A stretch of DNA of 58,864 bases from JADJQU01 sp035490315. Its GTDB lineage: Bacteria > Planctomycetota > UBA1135 > GCA-002686595. A program made the translations under genes and the position numbers. Location of the stretch: contig DATHET010000034.1 in the NCBI GenBank assembly GCA_035490315.1, forward strand, positions 1 to 58,864, in the 5' to 3' direction. Shown here piece after piece: positions 19,281 to 27,995 of this stretch. A model generated the notes under the pieces. It made no database searches, was not told where the DNA came from, and was given only the letters and a program-made list of their open reading frames with translations. Each line of letters begins with the position of its first letter. Positions within the stretch are counted from its first letter, which is position 1.

Positions 19281-20159
19281 ATGCCTGTTCTATCGAGCCT
19301 AACACTAGCCAAACGCGCAGTCCTCGCCACGATGCGGGAACTGGGACCTCGGGTCTACACGACTCAAGAACTCGTCCGTCTCCTGGACGCGCACCGTGTG
19401 GAGTGGCGGGTCGCATCTCGCATCAGCGGACGCGCGTTCACGGAGTTCTTGCAGATCAATGGCGAACTGCGATCTGTCGTACTTCGCTCCCCCACCGGGC
19501 GCAATGACATCCGCTACTCGTGGGGCGAGCCACAACCGTATGCCCTCGCCAAGTCGCTCCGGCCCAAAGCCTATCTATCGCACGCCTCCGCTATGTTCTT
19601 TCATGGGTTGACAGATCAGATCCCCAAGAGCTTCTACCTCAACGAAGAGCAGACGCCGAAACCGAAGCCCACAGTGGCCCCTACTCAGGAAACAATCGAT
19701 TACGCCTTCAAGAGCGAACAGCGAGCATCCAAGACAATCTTTGCCTGGAATGAGTATCGCTACGTCTTCCTCAGTGGCAAGCAGACGGGAAACTATGGGG
19801 TGATGGACGCCGTTGGACCCGCCAAAGAAAGTCTCAAAGCAACCGATCTCGAACGAACGCTCGTGGACATCACAGTCCGGCCTGCATACGCGGGTGGGGT
19901 TCACGAAGTTGCCAAAGCGTACTCGGGAGCTGTTGGCCGCGTCTCACTTCAAAAACTGCAGGCGACGCTAAGAAACCTTGACTACATCTACCCGTACCAT
20001 CAAGCCGTGGGGTTCTACCTTGAACGCGCTGGCGTCGCGCAAGAAGCCCTCACTCCATTTCGAAAGATGGGCCTCGAGGTGAACTTTTACCTTGCCCACA
20101 AGATGCACAACCCGATCTTGGATCCTTCATGGCGAGTCTACTTTCCAGAGGGGCTCTAG
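19281..20159 (+). CDS. AbiEi-family antitoxin / transcriptional repressor (type IV toxin-antitoxin)
   Basis: The 292-residue protein has an N-terminal winged-helix segment (AVLATMRELG, TTQELVRLLD) and the AbiEi-type body: YLSHASAMFFHGL, FYLNEEQTP, ATDLERTLVDI, YAGGVHEVAKAY and YPYHQAVGFYLERAG. Base composition is visibly less GC-rich than in the flanking genes, a sign of transfer. The antitoxin normally represses its operon and counteracts an AbiEii nucleotidyltransferase encoded just downstream on the same strand. Here the toxin gene is on the opposite strand and overlaps this 3' end by about 33 bp. Confidence 0.85.
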   Translation: MPVLSSLTLAKRAVLATMRELGPRVYTTQELVRLLDAHRVEWRVASRISGRAFTEFLQINGELRSVVLRSPTGRNDIRYSWGEPQPYALAKSLRPKAYLSHASAMFFHGLTDQIPKSFYLNEEQTPKPKPTVAPTQETIDYAFKSEQRASKTIFAWNEYRYVFLSGKQTGNYGVMDAVGPAKESLKATDLERTLVDITVRPAYAGGVHEVAKAYSGAVGRVSLQKLQATLRNLDYIYPYHQAVGFYLERAGVAQEALTPFRKMGLEVNFYLAHKMHNPILDPSWRVYFPEGL

Positions 20160-21013
20160 GTGGCGGACTTGCTCCAGGACGAAATCGAAATAGAAGTCGT
20201 AGCCCATCAGTGTTCCGCCACCAACGGCATCCATCACCTTCGGCGATTCCGCGCGGTGAAACTCGCGGTGGTCGGCGATCTCGGCAAGCAGTCGAAGCTG
20301 CACGCTCTTGATCTCGAACATCTTGCGGATCAGCTCCAAGTTCTCGGGCCTTCCTAGATCCACATGAGCCTGAGGCGAGCGCGTGGATATCGTAGAAGTC
20401 TCGCGCGCGAGGTGTTCGTTTCTTACGTCGTCCTCCTGGAATCTGTTGACAGATGGCGCGGAGCTTTTCTGCGGCGATGGCCTGAGGCGTGTAGACTCGC
20501 ACCGTAAACCCGCCCACAAGCTTTTCCTCGATGCTGGCGCAGTACTCGTTCTTACTCAGTTGAATCTCGAACACCCGCGACGATTGCTGGTTGGGATTGA
20601 TCGTTCGCGCTGACCGCCGGACCTTGTCGAGATTCTCTCCAGCTGCTGCGAGGTTTTCGATGTTGGCCAGCTTGAACTCGGCGGCGTACCCGCCCCAACC
20701 TGGATCGGCCGAGCTCGTTGGCGTTGTGCGGTCGCGGGCCGAACTTGGTGTCAAAAACCGCGAGGCCTAAGGGAGCCAGCCGCGCGCGAAGAGCGTCGAA
20801 AATGCGCGTGCCCAAGAGCTCGATGTTCGGCACCGCCTCAGACAGTGAGCAGTCGATGTCAAACGACGTGCGCTGCCCGATGTGGTGGACCACATTCAGG
20901 GCGTTGCCTCCCTTCAGGACAAGTGTCGCAGCCAGTTCGTCGTCGGCATAAAGGCCGATGATAAATTCTTCGCGTAGTCGTCTGTAGGATCCTTCGCCGT
21001 CGTCGCCAATCAT
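20127..21013 (-). pseudogene. AbiEii-type nucleotidyltransferase toxin, disrupted by two frameshifts
   Basis: Reading from ATG 21013, frame 1 gives EEFIIGLYADDELAATLVLK and then GGNALN, the AbiEii nucleotide-binding GG motif, and RTSFDIDCSL, the DxD motif. The sequence jumps frame near 20700-20720 to GGYAAEFKLANIENL, VYTPQAIAAEKLRAICQQ and RARDFYDIHAL. It jumps again near 20365-20385 to LGRPENLELIRKMFEIKSVQ and DFYFDFVLEQVRHLEPLW. Joined, the three pieces have the family order and a length near 300 residues. The toxin is probably dead unless the shifts are sequencing errors. The gene is convergent with AbiEi rather than co-directional. Confidence 0.75.
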
Positions 21014-21172
21014 CGCTCCCCTCTATCATGGATACCTCTCGGTGGGCAATGCGCATGGTGTCCTCTGATGCGCTCGGTTCCAGAGTCAATCGGTCAGCAC
21101 AGTCGGGCGCTCCAGGAATCTGACATCATGGTTCGGCTCTCCGCGGTCGACATCCATAGGATGGCAGCGCCG

Positions 21173-23089
21173 ATGAATGCTCGCGACAGCTCCCCGTCGC
21201 GCACCATGGCGAGTGGGCGCGCGGGATTGTTCACCCTGCTGGTGCTCCTGGTCGGATGGAAGTCCTACAGCCTGGCGAGCGGCAATTTCCGCATCCAGGA
21301 GACGTGGTCGAGCTGGCAGTACTTGCAGGCTTTTCCCCAGGACCTGTTCGTGTTCGCGCTGCTCTTCGTCGGTTGGGAGATGTTCCTCTCCAAGCGCGGG
21401 CGGACGGGGCTTGCAGTCACCATCGCGCTCGTTTTCCTGCTGTGCCTGTTCCAGCTCGTCGACGCGCGCATGAAAGTGCGCTTCCTGCACCCGCTGTCGT
21501 GGCAATGGATGCGCTACGCGCTCGACGAAGCGCGCACCATCGGACCGGACTACACCGTGTTCACCGGCGGCACGTATTGGATGCTCGCGCTGGGATCTTT
21601 CGCCGCGCTCCTCGTTGCTTTCTGCTCGCCGTGGATCGTGGGCCTGCGCTGGATCGCGGATCTGCTGGGACGGATCGAGAGGGCGCTGCGCTTGCGGCTC
21701 GTGGCGAGGATCCTGCTCGTCCCGCTCGCTTTGTGCGTGTTCCTGGTTCCCGCACAGCCCTACGGCCTGCACCGCAACTTCGTGCTGGCCTCGATCCTGC
21801 CGATCGACAAGCCGGTGGTCGGCTACGACCACGTCGAGACGCGCACCAGCGAGGAGCCGATCGTGCGCTCGAGCGCAGCGAGCTTTGCGCACACGGCGAA
21901 CCCTTCGCTCGCTTCCTGCCGCGGCCGCAACGTGGTCCTGTACGTGATCGAGAGCCTGGGGCGCGAGCAAACTTCATTGGGCTCGAACAAGTCGGACGCG
22001 ACACCGCTGCTCGCGGGGCTGCTCGAGCAGGGCGGCGTGGAAACCGATTGCTACGCGCAATTCGCGAACTCGTCGAAGGCGACGTTCGGCCTGTTGAGCG
22101 GCGTGTTCGCGGCCCAGACCATGGAAGTCCTCGAGTGCGAGATGGAGGCGATGAGCGGGCTTCCGCGCTCCCTCGCCTCGCAGGGCTATTTCACGGTCTG
22201 CGTCACGCCGCAGCATCTGTACTACCAGGGCCAGCGCACGATGTTCCAGAAGCTCGGCTTCCAGGATCTTTGCGCCTTCCTCGATCTGCAGGCGATCGCG
22301 AAAGCACGCGGCGTGGAGTTTTTGGAATCCGGGCCGACCTCGCGCGACGATCGCTTGATGTTCCTGTGGGATCACGCGCAGCTCGCGCAGCGCCAGCCTT
22401 TCTTCGCGACCTACTACACGATGTCCTCGCACTACCCGTATCAGTACCCGGGGCAGATGAAGGGCAGCGAGGAGGAGCGCCATGCGCGCGCGGTGCGCTA
22501 CACCGACCAGGTGATCGGCGAGGTGCTCCTGGATTACAAGCGGCGCGGGATCTACGACAACACGTTGTTCGTGATCACCGCTGACCACGGCGAGGATTTC
22601 AAGGGCGGCAGATTCTCGCCGCGGCATTCTTCGCTGCGACAGAATGCTCACGAGGTGCCGCTCGTGTTCTTCGCGCCGGGCGTCGACCTTTCGGGACTTC
22701 AACTCGGCCGCGCGCGGCAGGTCGACATCCTGCCGACGATCCTCGATCTGCTCGGACTCGCGCCCGTGGGTCTGCCGCTCAGCGGTGAGTCGCTGCTCTT
22801 CGGCCCGCGCGAGCGCACGGTGTTCCTGCAGTCCTACGGGACGGAGCGGACGCGGGCCTTGATCGATGGTCAGCGGAAGTGGATCTGGGATCTGGAGTCG
22901 GACGCGCGCTGGCGCGTCGACCTCGCGCTCGATCCACGCGGCGACGCGCCGGTGCGCATCGATGCGGCGAGCGCTCCGGAGCTGATTCGCGAGGCGGACG
23001 CCGCCGTGAAACGCATGCAGGAATTTGCGATCTACAACGAAGCGTTCTTGCGCGACGTGGTCGCGGGCAGGCAGGACATCGTTCGCTGA
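21173..23089 (+). CDS. LTA-synthase-like membrane sulfatase-fold enzyme (phosphoglycerol transferase type)
   Basis: About 638 residues start at ATG 21173 (MNARDSSPS); further in-frame starts upstream at 21161 and 21068 are possible. Four or five N-terminal helices (AGLFTLLVLLVGW, GLAVTIALVFLLCLF and others) are followed by an extracytoplasmic domain. That domain has NVVLYVIESLGREQTS, a candidate Thr nucleophile in SSKATFGLLSG, SHYPYQYPG, FVITADHGEDF and AHEVPLVFF. The metal-site residues are intact, unlike in the sulfatase-like protein at 886-2337. LtaS-type enzymes move glycerol- or ethanolamine-phosphate groups onto envelope polymers or lipids; the substrate here is unknown. A long palindrome starts 20 bp after the stop. 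Confidence 0.87.
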   Translation: MNARDSSPSRTMASGRAGLFTLLVLLVGWKSYSLASGNFRIQETWSSWQYLQAFPQDLFVFALLFVGWEMFLSKRGRTGLAVTIALVFLLCLFQLVDARMKVRFLHPLSWQWMRYALDEARTIGPDYTVFTGGTYWMLALGSFAALLVAFCSPWIVGLRWIADLLGRIERALRLRLVARILLVPLALCVFLVPAQPYGLHRNFVLASILPIDKPVVGYDHVETRTSEEPIVRSSAASFAHTANPSLASCRGRNVVLYVIESLGREQTSLGSNKSDATPLLAGLLEQGGVETDCYAQFANSSKATFGLLSGVFAAQTMEVLECEMEAMSGLPRSLASQGYFTVCVTPQHLYYQGQRTMFQKLGFQDLCAFLDLQAIAKARGVEFLESGPTSRDDRLMFLWDHAQLAQRQPFFATYYTMSSHYPYQYPGQMKGSEEERHARAVRYTDQVIGEVLLDYKRRGIYDNTLFVITADHGEDFKGGRFSPRHSSLRQNAHEVPLVFFAPGVDLSGLQLGRARQVDILPTILDLLGLAPVGLPLSGESLLFGPRERTVFLQSYGTERTRALIDGQRKWIWDLESDARWRVDLALDPRGDAPVRIDAASAPELIREADAAVKRMQEFAIYNEAFLRDVVAGRQDIVR

Positions 23090-23109
23090 TCGTCCCCGTA
23101 TCGTTCACG

Positions 23110-23216
23110 TACGGAGTCAGGTGAATTCGTCCGGAGTCGTGGGCCTTGGCCCCGCATGCGCGCAGCGCAGGCGGGGCCAAGGCCCACGACTCCGGACGAA
23201 TTCACCTGACTCCGTA
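23110..23216. repeat. 107-bp palindrome, family copy 1 (46-bp perfect arms, 15-nt loop)
   Basis: Arms 23110-23155 and 23171-23216 are exact reverse complements. The outer 30 bases contain GGAGTCAGGTGAATTC and are shared with the copies at 25027 and 38959. The inner stem (GGGCCTTGGCCCCGC) is unique to this copy. The loop contains GCGCGCAGCGCAG. It starts 20 bp after the stop of the LTA-synthase-like gene and ends 60 bp before the next start. There is no U-tract, so it is not a standard intrinsic terminator. Confidence 0.9.
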
Positions 23217-23276
23217 GTCCGGTCGATAACGCCCCATCGCGTTTTCAGCCCCCGTTCGATCATTCGAGGGAGTCCC

Positions 23277-25025
23277 ATGCCCAGACGGCACTACACCATC
23301 ATCGTTCTCGCAGTCCTTGCTCTCGGCGCCGCCGGTTTGGGCCTGGTTCTCAAACGCGGTCCTGAGTCGGGACTGCCGACAGAAACGAAACCTGGCGGCA
23401 AGGGCTCGCGCACCCAGGTCGCTCCGGAAGTTCCTAAGCCCGCTGAGGCGACCGCGGCCGAACCTTCCGAGTCGGCGGATGCCGCCGAGACCAAGGCCTC
23501 CAATCGCCCCGAGTTCAAGCCCGCGGAGAAGACCGCGGAGATGCCAGCAACGTTCGGCGAGGAGGAGCAGGAGGAGACCGCCGCGGTCGTAGGACCTCCG
23601 AAGCCGGTCGCAGCTCACAAAGCACCGGATACCGAATCGGATTGGGTGTTCGTCAGCCGCAAGGATCTCCTGCAGGCCAGGAATGCGGCGAACGAAGCCG
23701 CGGCGATCACCACGCTGCGCAGCATCGCGTCCGCTCAGGCCATGGCTGAAACCTCCGGGGTCATCGACACCGACCGCGACGGAGCGGGTGAATACGCATA
23801 CTTCGGCGAGCTTTCCGGAAGCGTGCCCTGCCGCGCGGCTTCCGGCGCCAGGAGCTACCCCATGGAACCGCCGGTGCTCAGCGCGGTGTTCGGCGAGGTC
23901 ACGAGGTCGGGCAACGTGCTGCGCAGCGGCTACGTCTTCCGCATGTTCCTGCCCGGTGCGACGGCGAACAAGAAGACGCCCGGGATCCCCGAATCCCCCG
24001 GCGGCGGCTGCGCTCGCGGCGCTCCCAAGCCCGACGGGGACAACTGTGAGATTTTCTACGCCGTCTACGCCTGGCCGATGGAAGCCCAGGCCACGGGCGC
24101 GCGGGCTTTCTTCCTCAACCAGGAGGGCGACCTGCTGGTGATGGCGAACACAGACGGCATGTACAGCGGAGAGGACAAAGCTCCCTCCTTCGACGCCGCG
24201 TTCTTCGCGCAATCGCCCGGCGACATGTCTGCGCCGGCCGTGCCTGGTGCCCGGTCCAACGACGGTCAGGTCTGGTCCGCCCTCGATCTCGCCGATGACG
24301 AGGACCATGCGCCCGTCGAGCTCGGTCCCGCGACGGAGGCCGATCTCGCCATGAACGCAGAGCCCGATTCCGAGCGCGTCGTCGTCAGCCGCACTCTGAT
24401 GCGCCGAGCCAACATGAGCGGCAACGAGGCGCGCGTGCTGCACACGCTGCGCGAGCTGTGGTCCGCACAAGCGCAGCTCCAAGCCGCGGGCGTGATCGAC
24501 ACGGACGGCGACTCCACCGGCGAGTACGGCTATCTCGCCGAGATGGCCGGCGCGGTTCCCTGCCGCGCCGCGAAGGGAAGCAAGCGCGAAGCCCTGGAGC
24601 CGGCCTTGCTCAGCTCGTCCTTCGGGAAGATTTCGAGCGCGGGCAGTCTGCTGCACTCGGGTTACGTGTTCCGCATCTACCTGCCGGGGCGCGGGACCGG
24701 CGGCAAGGTGCCCGGGATTGCGGAGGCCGGCGGAGGCGGCGCCGCGAAAGACGGCGAGATGCCTGACCACGACAACTGCGAGGTCCTGTGGAGCGTGTAC
24801 GCGTGGCCGATCGAAGCCGGGAAGTCCGGTGCCCGCGCGTACTTCATGAATCAGGATGGCGATCTGCTCTCGACGCTCAATGCGGATGGTGCGTACAGCG
24901 GTGAAGCTCGCGCTCCGTCGTTCGATGCGGCTTGCAACGCGCGGAAGTCGGGGGACATGAGTGCGGCGCTGCCTGCTCAAGGCGCCAAGGGCAATGACGG
25001 CAGGCGCTGGTCGCCGCTCAATTGA
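23277..25025 (+). CDS. Membrane-anchored protein with two tandem pilin-like core domains
   Basis: The 582-residue protein starts at ATG 23277 with one hydrophobic anchor (TIIVLAVLALGAAGLGLVL), then an Ala/Glu/Pro-rich linker to about residue 120. Two homologous blocks follow, about 125-340 and 365-580. Both have ITTLRSIASAQ or LHTLRELWSAQ, VIDTDRDGAGEYAYFGEL or VIDTDGDSTGEYGYLAEM, a variant of LRSGYVFRMFLPG, NCE-YAVYAWP and GARAFFLNQEGDLL. These blocks resemble the globular part of type II/IV pseudopilin-like proteins abundant in Planctomycetota. There is no prepilin peptidase site at the N-terminus, so it probably does not form a pilus. It is flanked by palindromes on both sides. Confidence 0.75.
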   Translation: MPRRHYTIIVLAVLALGAAGLGLVLKRGPESGLPTETKPGGKGSRTQVAPEVPKPAEATAAEPSESADAAETKASNRPEFKPAEKTAEMPATFGEEEQEETAAVVGPPKPVAAHKAPDTESDWVFVSRKDLLQARNAANEAAAITTLRSIASAQAMAETSGVIDTDRDGAGEYAYFGELSGSVPCRAASGARSYPMEPPVLSAVFGEVTRSGNVLRSGYVFRMFLPGATANKKTPGIPESPGGGCARGAPKPDGDNCEIFYAVYAWPMEAQATGARAFFLNQEGDLLVMANTDGMYSGEDKAPSFDAAFFAQSPGDMSAPAVPGARSNDGQVWSALDLADDEDHAPVELGPATEADLAMNAEPDSERVVVSRTLMRRANMSGNEARVLHTLRELWSAQAQLQAAGVIDTDGDSTGEYGYLAEMAGAVPCRAAKGSKREALEPALLSSSFGKISSAGSLLHSGYVFRIYLPGRGTGGKVPGIAEAGGGGAAKDGEMPDHDNCEVLWSVYAWPIEAGKSGARAYFMNQDGDLLSTLNADGAYSGEARAPSFDAACNARKSGDMSAALPAQGAKGNDGRRWSPLN

Positions 25026-25026
25026 C

Positions 25027-25135
25027 AGTACGGAGTCAGGTGAATTCGTCCGGAGTCGTGCGGCTCGTCTTGCCTGCGCTGCGCGCGGGCAAGACGAGCC
25101 GCACGACTCCGGACGAATTCACCTGACTCCGTACT
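25027..25135. repeat. 109-bp palindrome, family copy 2 (48-bp perfect arms, 13-nt loop)
   Basis: Arms 25027-25074 and 25088-25135 are exact reverse complements. The outer arms match copies 1 and 3; the inner stem (GCGGCTCGTCTTGCC) is unrelated to theirs. The loop TGCGCTGCGCGCG is nearly the reverse complement of the copy 1 loop, so this copy lies in the opposite orientation. It begins 1 bp after the stop of the tandem pilin-like gene and ends 19 bp before the terC stop, between converging genes. An extra TGACTCCGTA follows at 25138-25147. Confidence 0.9.
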
Positions 25136-25154
25136 CTGACTCCGTATCGATCCA

Positions 25155-25877
<723 letters not shown>

Positions 25878-25904
25878 GGGGTCCTGCGTGGCAAGGGTCT
25901 GGGA

Positions 25905-27995
25905 TCAGGCGTCGAAGCTCGCGGGCGCGCCAAGGTACTGCGCGCACAGGCTGGGATTCAGGGTGAGCAGGGCGCGCGCCAGTCCGAGCGGCACTTCCGC
26001 GGAAGGCCAGGGATCGGCGGCGAGGTCGGAAGCTCCAGCCTGGCGCAGGCCGCACAGCTCCCCCATCCCGCGCAGCAAAAGGTCGGCCTCGGCGATCTTG
26101 AAGCCGTCGCTCTCCTGCTCGAGGCGCAAGAGGCGCTCGGCGGCCTTGGGGCTGCCGTAGAGGAAGCAGGTGCTGGCGCGCGGGCTGCGGCCGACGCGAC
26201 CTCGCAGCTGGTGCAGCTGCGCGAGCCCGAGCCTATCGGCGCCCTCGATCACCATGACCGTGGCTTCCGGCACGTCGACGCCGACCTCGATCACCGTGGT
26301 CGCGACCAGCACGCGCACTTCGCCGCGGCGGAATCGCTCGAGACGCGCGGCGCGCTCGGGCGCGGAGAGGCGCCCGTGCACCAGCTCGACGCCGAATTTC
26401 CCGAGGCTGGAGCGCGACACCCGCGCGAAGCGCTTCTCGGCCGAGAGCTCGGAAGCCGAGTCGCCTTCGAGCTCGTCGTCCCAGGCCTCGCCGATGCGCG
26501 GCACGACCCAGTAGAGACGCTCGCCGGCTTCGAGCGCGGCGGCCATGCGCGCGACCGCCTCGCTCTTGTGCTCCTTGCGCACCCAGCGCGTGTCGAGCGG
26601 CCCGCGGCCGGGCGGTTTTTCGCGCAGCACCGACAGATCGAGATCGCCGTACACCGTCAAGGCCAGGGTGCGCGGGATCGGCGTCGCGGTCATCAGGAGC
26701 AGGTGCACGTCCAGGCCCTTGCCCGCCAGGCGCTGGCGCTGCTCCACGCCGAAGCGGTGCTGCTCGTCGATCACGGCGAGGCCTAGTCTCTTGAAGCTCA
26801 CCGACTCGGAGAACAGGGCGTGGGTGCCGAAAATGATATCCGCGCGGCCTTCCGCGATCCGCGCCTGGGCTTCGCGTCGCTCGGACGCGCCGAGCGAGCC
26901 GGTCAAAAGCTCCGTGGCCAGTCCCGCCGCGGCGCACAGCTCGCGCAGTCCCAGGTAATGCTGCTCGGCCAAGAGCTCGGTCGGCGCCATGAAGGCTGCC
27001 TGGAAGCCGCTCGCCGCGCACAGGAGGCAGGCGTAGACACCGAGCGCGGTCTTGCCCGAGCCCACGTCGCCTTGCAACAGCCGGCGCATCGGCACGCGCC
27101 GCGCCAGGTCGTCGCGCAGTTCCGCGGCGACCCGCAGCTGGCCCGCGGTGAACACGAAGGGAAAGCGGGCGAGGAGCGCGCGCTCCTCGGCGTCGCTGCA
27201 GCGGATCGAAGCCGCGCGCCGCAGCGCATTGGATGCCCGCCGGCTCTGGATCCGCGACTGCAGCGTGAGCGCGCGCTCGAGCGCCGCGCGGCGAGCGGCG
27301 TGGCGGAACTCGTCCGGGTCGCGCGGCGAATGCAATCCGCGCGCGCAATCCGCGAGCGTCGGCAAGCCCTGCTGCTCCAGCCAGGCGGCGGGCAAGGGAT
27401 CGTCCAGGCTCCCGCCGACCGCCAGCGCGGCGCGGCGACAGAGATCGCCGAGGAAGGCTTGGGACAGGCCGTCGACCGAGGGGTATTCGGCGACCAGCTC
27501 GCCGGCCGCGGGCAATGGATCCGCGAGCGTGCCGAGCTTGGAGCAGGTCAGCGCGCGCGCGCCGGCGTCGACCGCCCGGCCGAGGACCTCGATCGCTTCG
27601 CCGACCTGGAAACGCTCGCGCAACCAGGCCTGGTTGAAGAACAGGATGTCGATGCGGCCCGTGCCGTCGTCGAGGGTGACGCGCAAGAGCGAGCGCCGAC
27701 CGAAGCGCGAGAAGCTGCGCTTCGCGACCCGGCCGCCGACGCGCACCGCCGCCGAAGCCGCGGCTCCGCCGAGGGATGCGATCGCTTGCGCGGCGGGGAA
27801 GGGCTCGACCTGCCGCGGCGCGAACAAGACCAGGTCGCGCAGCGTCGAAATGCCGAGCTTGAGCAAGGCCGCCGCGCGCACCGGGCCGACTCCGGCCAGC
27901 ACCGAGGGCGAATCGGCTGCGGTCGCGCAGCTCGCGCGAGCCACGGCGGCGTCTTTCGGCGATTTCGCGCCGCGACCTCGGATTCCGGCCTTCAT
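25905..27995 (-). CDS. recG: ATP-dependent DNA helicase RecG
   Basis: The 696-residue protein has the RecG order. It starts with a wedge/OB domain (LAGVGPVRAAALLKLGI, VRVGGRVAKR), then the motor with GDVGSGKT, MAPTELLAEQH, DEQHRFGVEQR, MTATPIPRTLAL, LVATTVIEVGVDVPEATVMV and QLRGRVGRSPRAS. It unwinds stalled forks and branched DNA. Ile and Gly positions of the motor are intact, so it should be active. The start ATG 27995 overlaps the upstream lipoprotein stop as ATGA, an unusual neighbour for a repair helicase. The N-terminal 25 residues (MKAGIRGRGAKSPKD) are a basic extension. Confidence 0.96.
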   Translation of the reverse strand: MKAGIRGRGAKSPKDAAVARASCATAADSPSVLAGVGPVRAAALLKLGISTLRDLVLFAPRQVEPFPAAQAIASLGGAAASAAVRVGGRVAKRSFSRFGRRSLLRVTLDDGTGRIDILFFNQAWLRERFQVGEAIEVLGRAVDAGARALTCSKLGTLADPLPAAGELVAEYPSVDGLSQAFLGDLCRRAALAVGGSLDDPLPAAWLEQQGLPTLADCARGLHSPRDPDEFRHAARRAALERALTLQSRIQSRRASNALRRAASIRCSDAEERALLARFPFVFTAGQLRVAAELRDDLARRVPMRRLLQGDVGSGKTALGVYACLLCAASGFQAAFMAPTELLAEQHYLGLRELCAAAGLATELLTGSLGASERREAQARIAEGRADIIFGTHALFSESVSFKRLGLAVIDEQHRFGVEQRQRLAGKGLDVHLLLMTATPIPRTLALTVYGDLDLSVLREKPPGRGPLDTRWVRKEHKSEAVARMAAALEAGERLYWVVPRIGEAWDDELEGDSASELSAEKRFARVSRSSLGKFGVELVHGRLSAPERAARLERFRRGEVRVLVATTVIEVGVDVPEATVMVIEGADRLGLAQLHQLRGRVGRSPRASTCFLYGSPKAAERLLRLEQESDGFKIAEADLLLRGMGELCGLRQAGASDLAADPWPSAEVPLGLARALLTLNPSLCAQYLGAPASFDA

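Noticed and set aside
23110..25135. CRISPR array or simple intrinsic terminators
   Set aside because: The repeats are inverted pairs about 1.9 kb apart, not regularly spaced direct repeats. They lack the U-tract of an intrinsic terminator.
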